From assembly GCF_910592395.1 (NCBI RefSeq), contig NC_088310.1, forward strand, positions 5,463,501-5,527,500: a stretch of DNA of 64,000 nt. Reading direction: 5' to 3'. Positions 62,170-64,000 of this stretch are shown piece by piece; within the stretch, counting starts at the first letter, position 1; the number at the start of each line of letters is the position of its first letter. The stretch is from Lineus longissimus (lineage: Eukaryota > Nemertea > Pilidiophora > Heteronemertea > Lineidae). The notes beneath the pieces are model-generated. The model was not told the origin of the DNA. It worked only from the letters and a program-made list of their open reading frames with translations, and ran no database searches. The position numbers and the translations under genes are program-made.

Positions 62170-64000
62170 ATGGCGGCACAGGGAGAGGGTGGAGGGAAGG
62201 ACGAGATAAAAACACAGTTTATAACCCGAGAGGGGACATATAAACTGATGACTCTGTCCGAATATTCAAGGCCAAATAGGGTAGCATACAATGGCCAGGC
62301 AAACACGCCGGTCAAAGTCTCGTTTATTTACCTAAACGACCCCAGTTCGGGGCAGTCTGGAGATCGAATATGCTTCAATGTAGGAAGGGAGCTTTACTTC
62401 TACGCATACAAGGGGGTGAGGAAGGTTAGTTTTGCCTTTCGCAGTGTCATCATCGCCTCTACACTTTAGCTCACTACAGTCTTATGTTATGGGTACCTGC
62501 TTTTGTGAATATAGTGCTTGTTTCCGAATGCATGACAACCTTTTTCTAGATAGCCTAGATGTTTTCATTTTTGTAAAAAGACTTGTCGACGTCTTCCGGA
62601 CTTCCGCGTACCGTGTCGATGTCTTCCGCATACCGTATCACGGCATGACCACAAATGCCACAAATTCACAAAAGCCACATCACAGCATTCTGTTAGTAGG
62701 CTTAGCAAATCATTGTATTGGTATGGTACTGGTAGTCAACCCTCTTGCGTTTGTTTCGAACTGAAGGACGAGATTACGGATTAGTACCAGTTAGAATCTT
62801 AGTCTGTCGCAAACAAAATGACATATATATATAGCCAAGGGCCAAGGGTGTTCAGCCAAGGCCTTACCTACATGTTTCTAAGCCAATTCAAAAAAATAGG
62901 TTGAATTGCAATAGAACATATTATTAAGCAGTGAGGTGAAAATCGCTTTGGTCTAGTCATAAAGATTCCCAAGACCATTAATTTTGAATCCAACTTACAC
63001 GGGTCCTAAATCTGATGTACTTGATGTCAGTCTGCTTCATTCCCGTACATTGTAGGCTTGCATTATAAGTCAATAGCCCTCCCTCTCCCATTACCACCTC
63101 CACCATCTTACTTAATTTCATCACTTGAGCTGAACTATTAAGTATTTTATTGTTAAGCCAAGCCCACCATGACATCAGTTTGTGTCCCAAGAAGACTGAG
63201 CTGGGATGTATTTTCTATTGGTGATGGTCATGCTCCCTGTAAATATAAAGTATAAATAGATTTAACATGCATGTGACATTTCTTAATGACCTTCCATTAC
63301 TCCTCAATCAGGTATTCAGTTAACACTAAGATTATCATGACATTTGCGATCGAAACATATTATCCATGCAGAAAGTACAAATTGTTTACGATAGCTCATG
63401 TAGCCATTGGCAGAATATCAATAAAATCACTTTTTACATACCGGTAATCATGGGACTAACTTGATGTCTGATGTAATTTTATATTTTTGATGGTGTTTTG
63501 GGCCATATTTGACCATGCTTCTGGAGGGTCAAAAACCAAACAAAAAGAATTCCTGTAAAATTGATTATTTCATAATGAATTTAACGGTGACAGTGCTGGT
63601 TAAAATGGAGTGCTCTGTTCAAATGCTTTAAATTGGAACTACATGTACCTGGAATTCAGATATCTATTCTATATTGGAAATTTTCAAATTAGGTCACAAA
63701 TTTCAAATTTTTGATGAACGGTGTAGGCCTTTGATGGCCTGTATGTAATTCTAGTGTTTTAAAACATGTATTGAAAATGCAAACAATTCAAAATAATTTA
63801 TGGATGGTAAACGTTATATTGATTGTGTACTTTCAGGCTGCTGATCTCACAAAGCCCATCGATAAAAGAGTGTACAAGGGAACGTTCCCGACCTGCCATG
63901 ACTTCAACCGGCTGACAGCATCCGTCGACAGCGTGATGCTGCTTGTCGGCTTCACAGCAGGCCAAGTTCAGCTGATAGACCCGATCAAAAAGGAGCTTAG
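62170..64000 (+). CDS. WDR20: WDR20, 5' part (two exons, truncated by the window end)
   Basis: WDR20 is a WD40-repeat protein that, with WDR48/UAF1, activates the deubiquitinases USP12 and USP46. Exon 1 (62170-62424, 85 codons) and exon 2 (63837 onward) encode the first about 139 residues. Diagnostic stretches are DEIKTQFITREGTYKL, SEYSRPNRV and CFNVGRELYFYAYKGVRK, then after the junction KPIDKRVYKG, PTCHDFN and AGQVQLIDPIKKE. The donor is gttagt and the acceptor tttcag, phase 0. The remaining WD repeats lie beyond the window. The start ATG is supported by the MAAQGEGG leader, similar in kind to vertebrate WDR20. Confidence 0.95.
62425..63836 (+). other. First intron of WDR20 (1.4 kb)
   Basis: AT-rich with no coding signal on either strand. 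A short atatatatat run lies near 62824, followed by a partial ccaagg(g/c) duplication. No mobile element could be recognised. Confidence 0.6.

Overview
The window is animal nuclear DNA. It is AT-rich, with spliced genes, GT/AG introns from about 60 bp to 10.6 kb, long 3' untranslated regions, tRNA-derived SINE-like sequences, small inverted-repeat DNA transposons and many ACATGTA words. The proteins are bilaterian orthologues with invertebrate-style gene structures. I think a marine invertebrate (spiralian or invertebrate deuterostome) is likely, but the sequence alone does not fix the phylum.

Layout: (1) 273-31893, + strand: a large KASH-domain outer-nuclear-membrane protein of the nesprin/Klarsicht type, about 1,640 residues from 14 exons. 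It has two spectrin-like segments around a giant 2.2-kb exon and ends in a transmembrane helix plus a PPPT tail. (2) 37268-40837, + strand: a 12-exon gene for a 351-residue protein I cannot name. (3) 41.3-45.6 kb: a cluster of nested minisatellites with a decayed retroelement RNase H fragment. (4) 47406-50001, - strand: a complete protein phosphatase 1 beta catalytic subunit gene (7 exons, 327 residues). (5) 52413-61479, - strand: a complete VPS54 gene (21 exons, 974 residues), a GARP tethering subunit, with an N-terminal pair of Cys/His zinc-finger-like modules. (6) 62170 to the window end, + strand: the first two exons of WDR20, divergent from VPS54 over a shared 690-bp upstream region.

The genes do not form a pathway. 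The KASH protein anchors motors or cytoskeleton to the nucleus, PP1 is a general Ser/Thr phosphatase, VPS54 acts at the trans-Golgi, and WDR20 is a regulator of USP12/USP46 deubiquitinases. The linkage itself is notable: from memory, the human counterparts lie on 2p (PPP1CB, VPS54) and 14q (SYNE3/SYNE2, WDR20), two arms known to be paralogous.

All exon boundaries were derived by hand from reading frame, splice consensus and phase. Every gene model closes in frame. I saw no CRISPR array, operon, intact transposase or complete tRNA gene. The most unusual sequence features are motor- and membrane-adaptor-like motifs in the KASH protein, the zinc-finger-like VPS54 N-terminus, and a minisatellite whose consensus unit is exactly 36 open codons.
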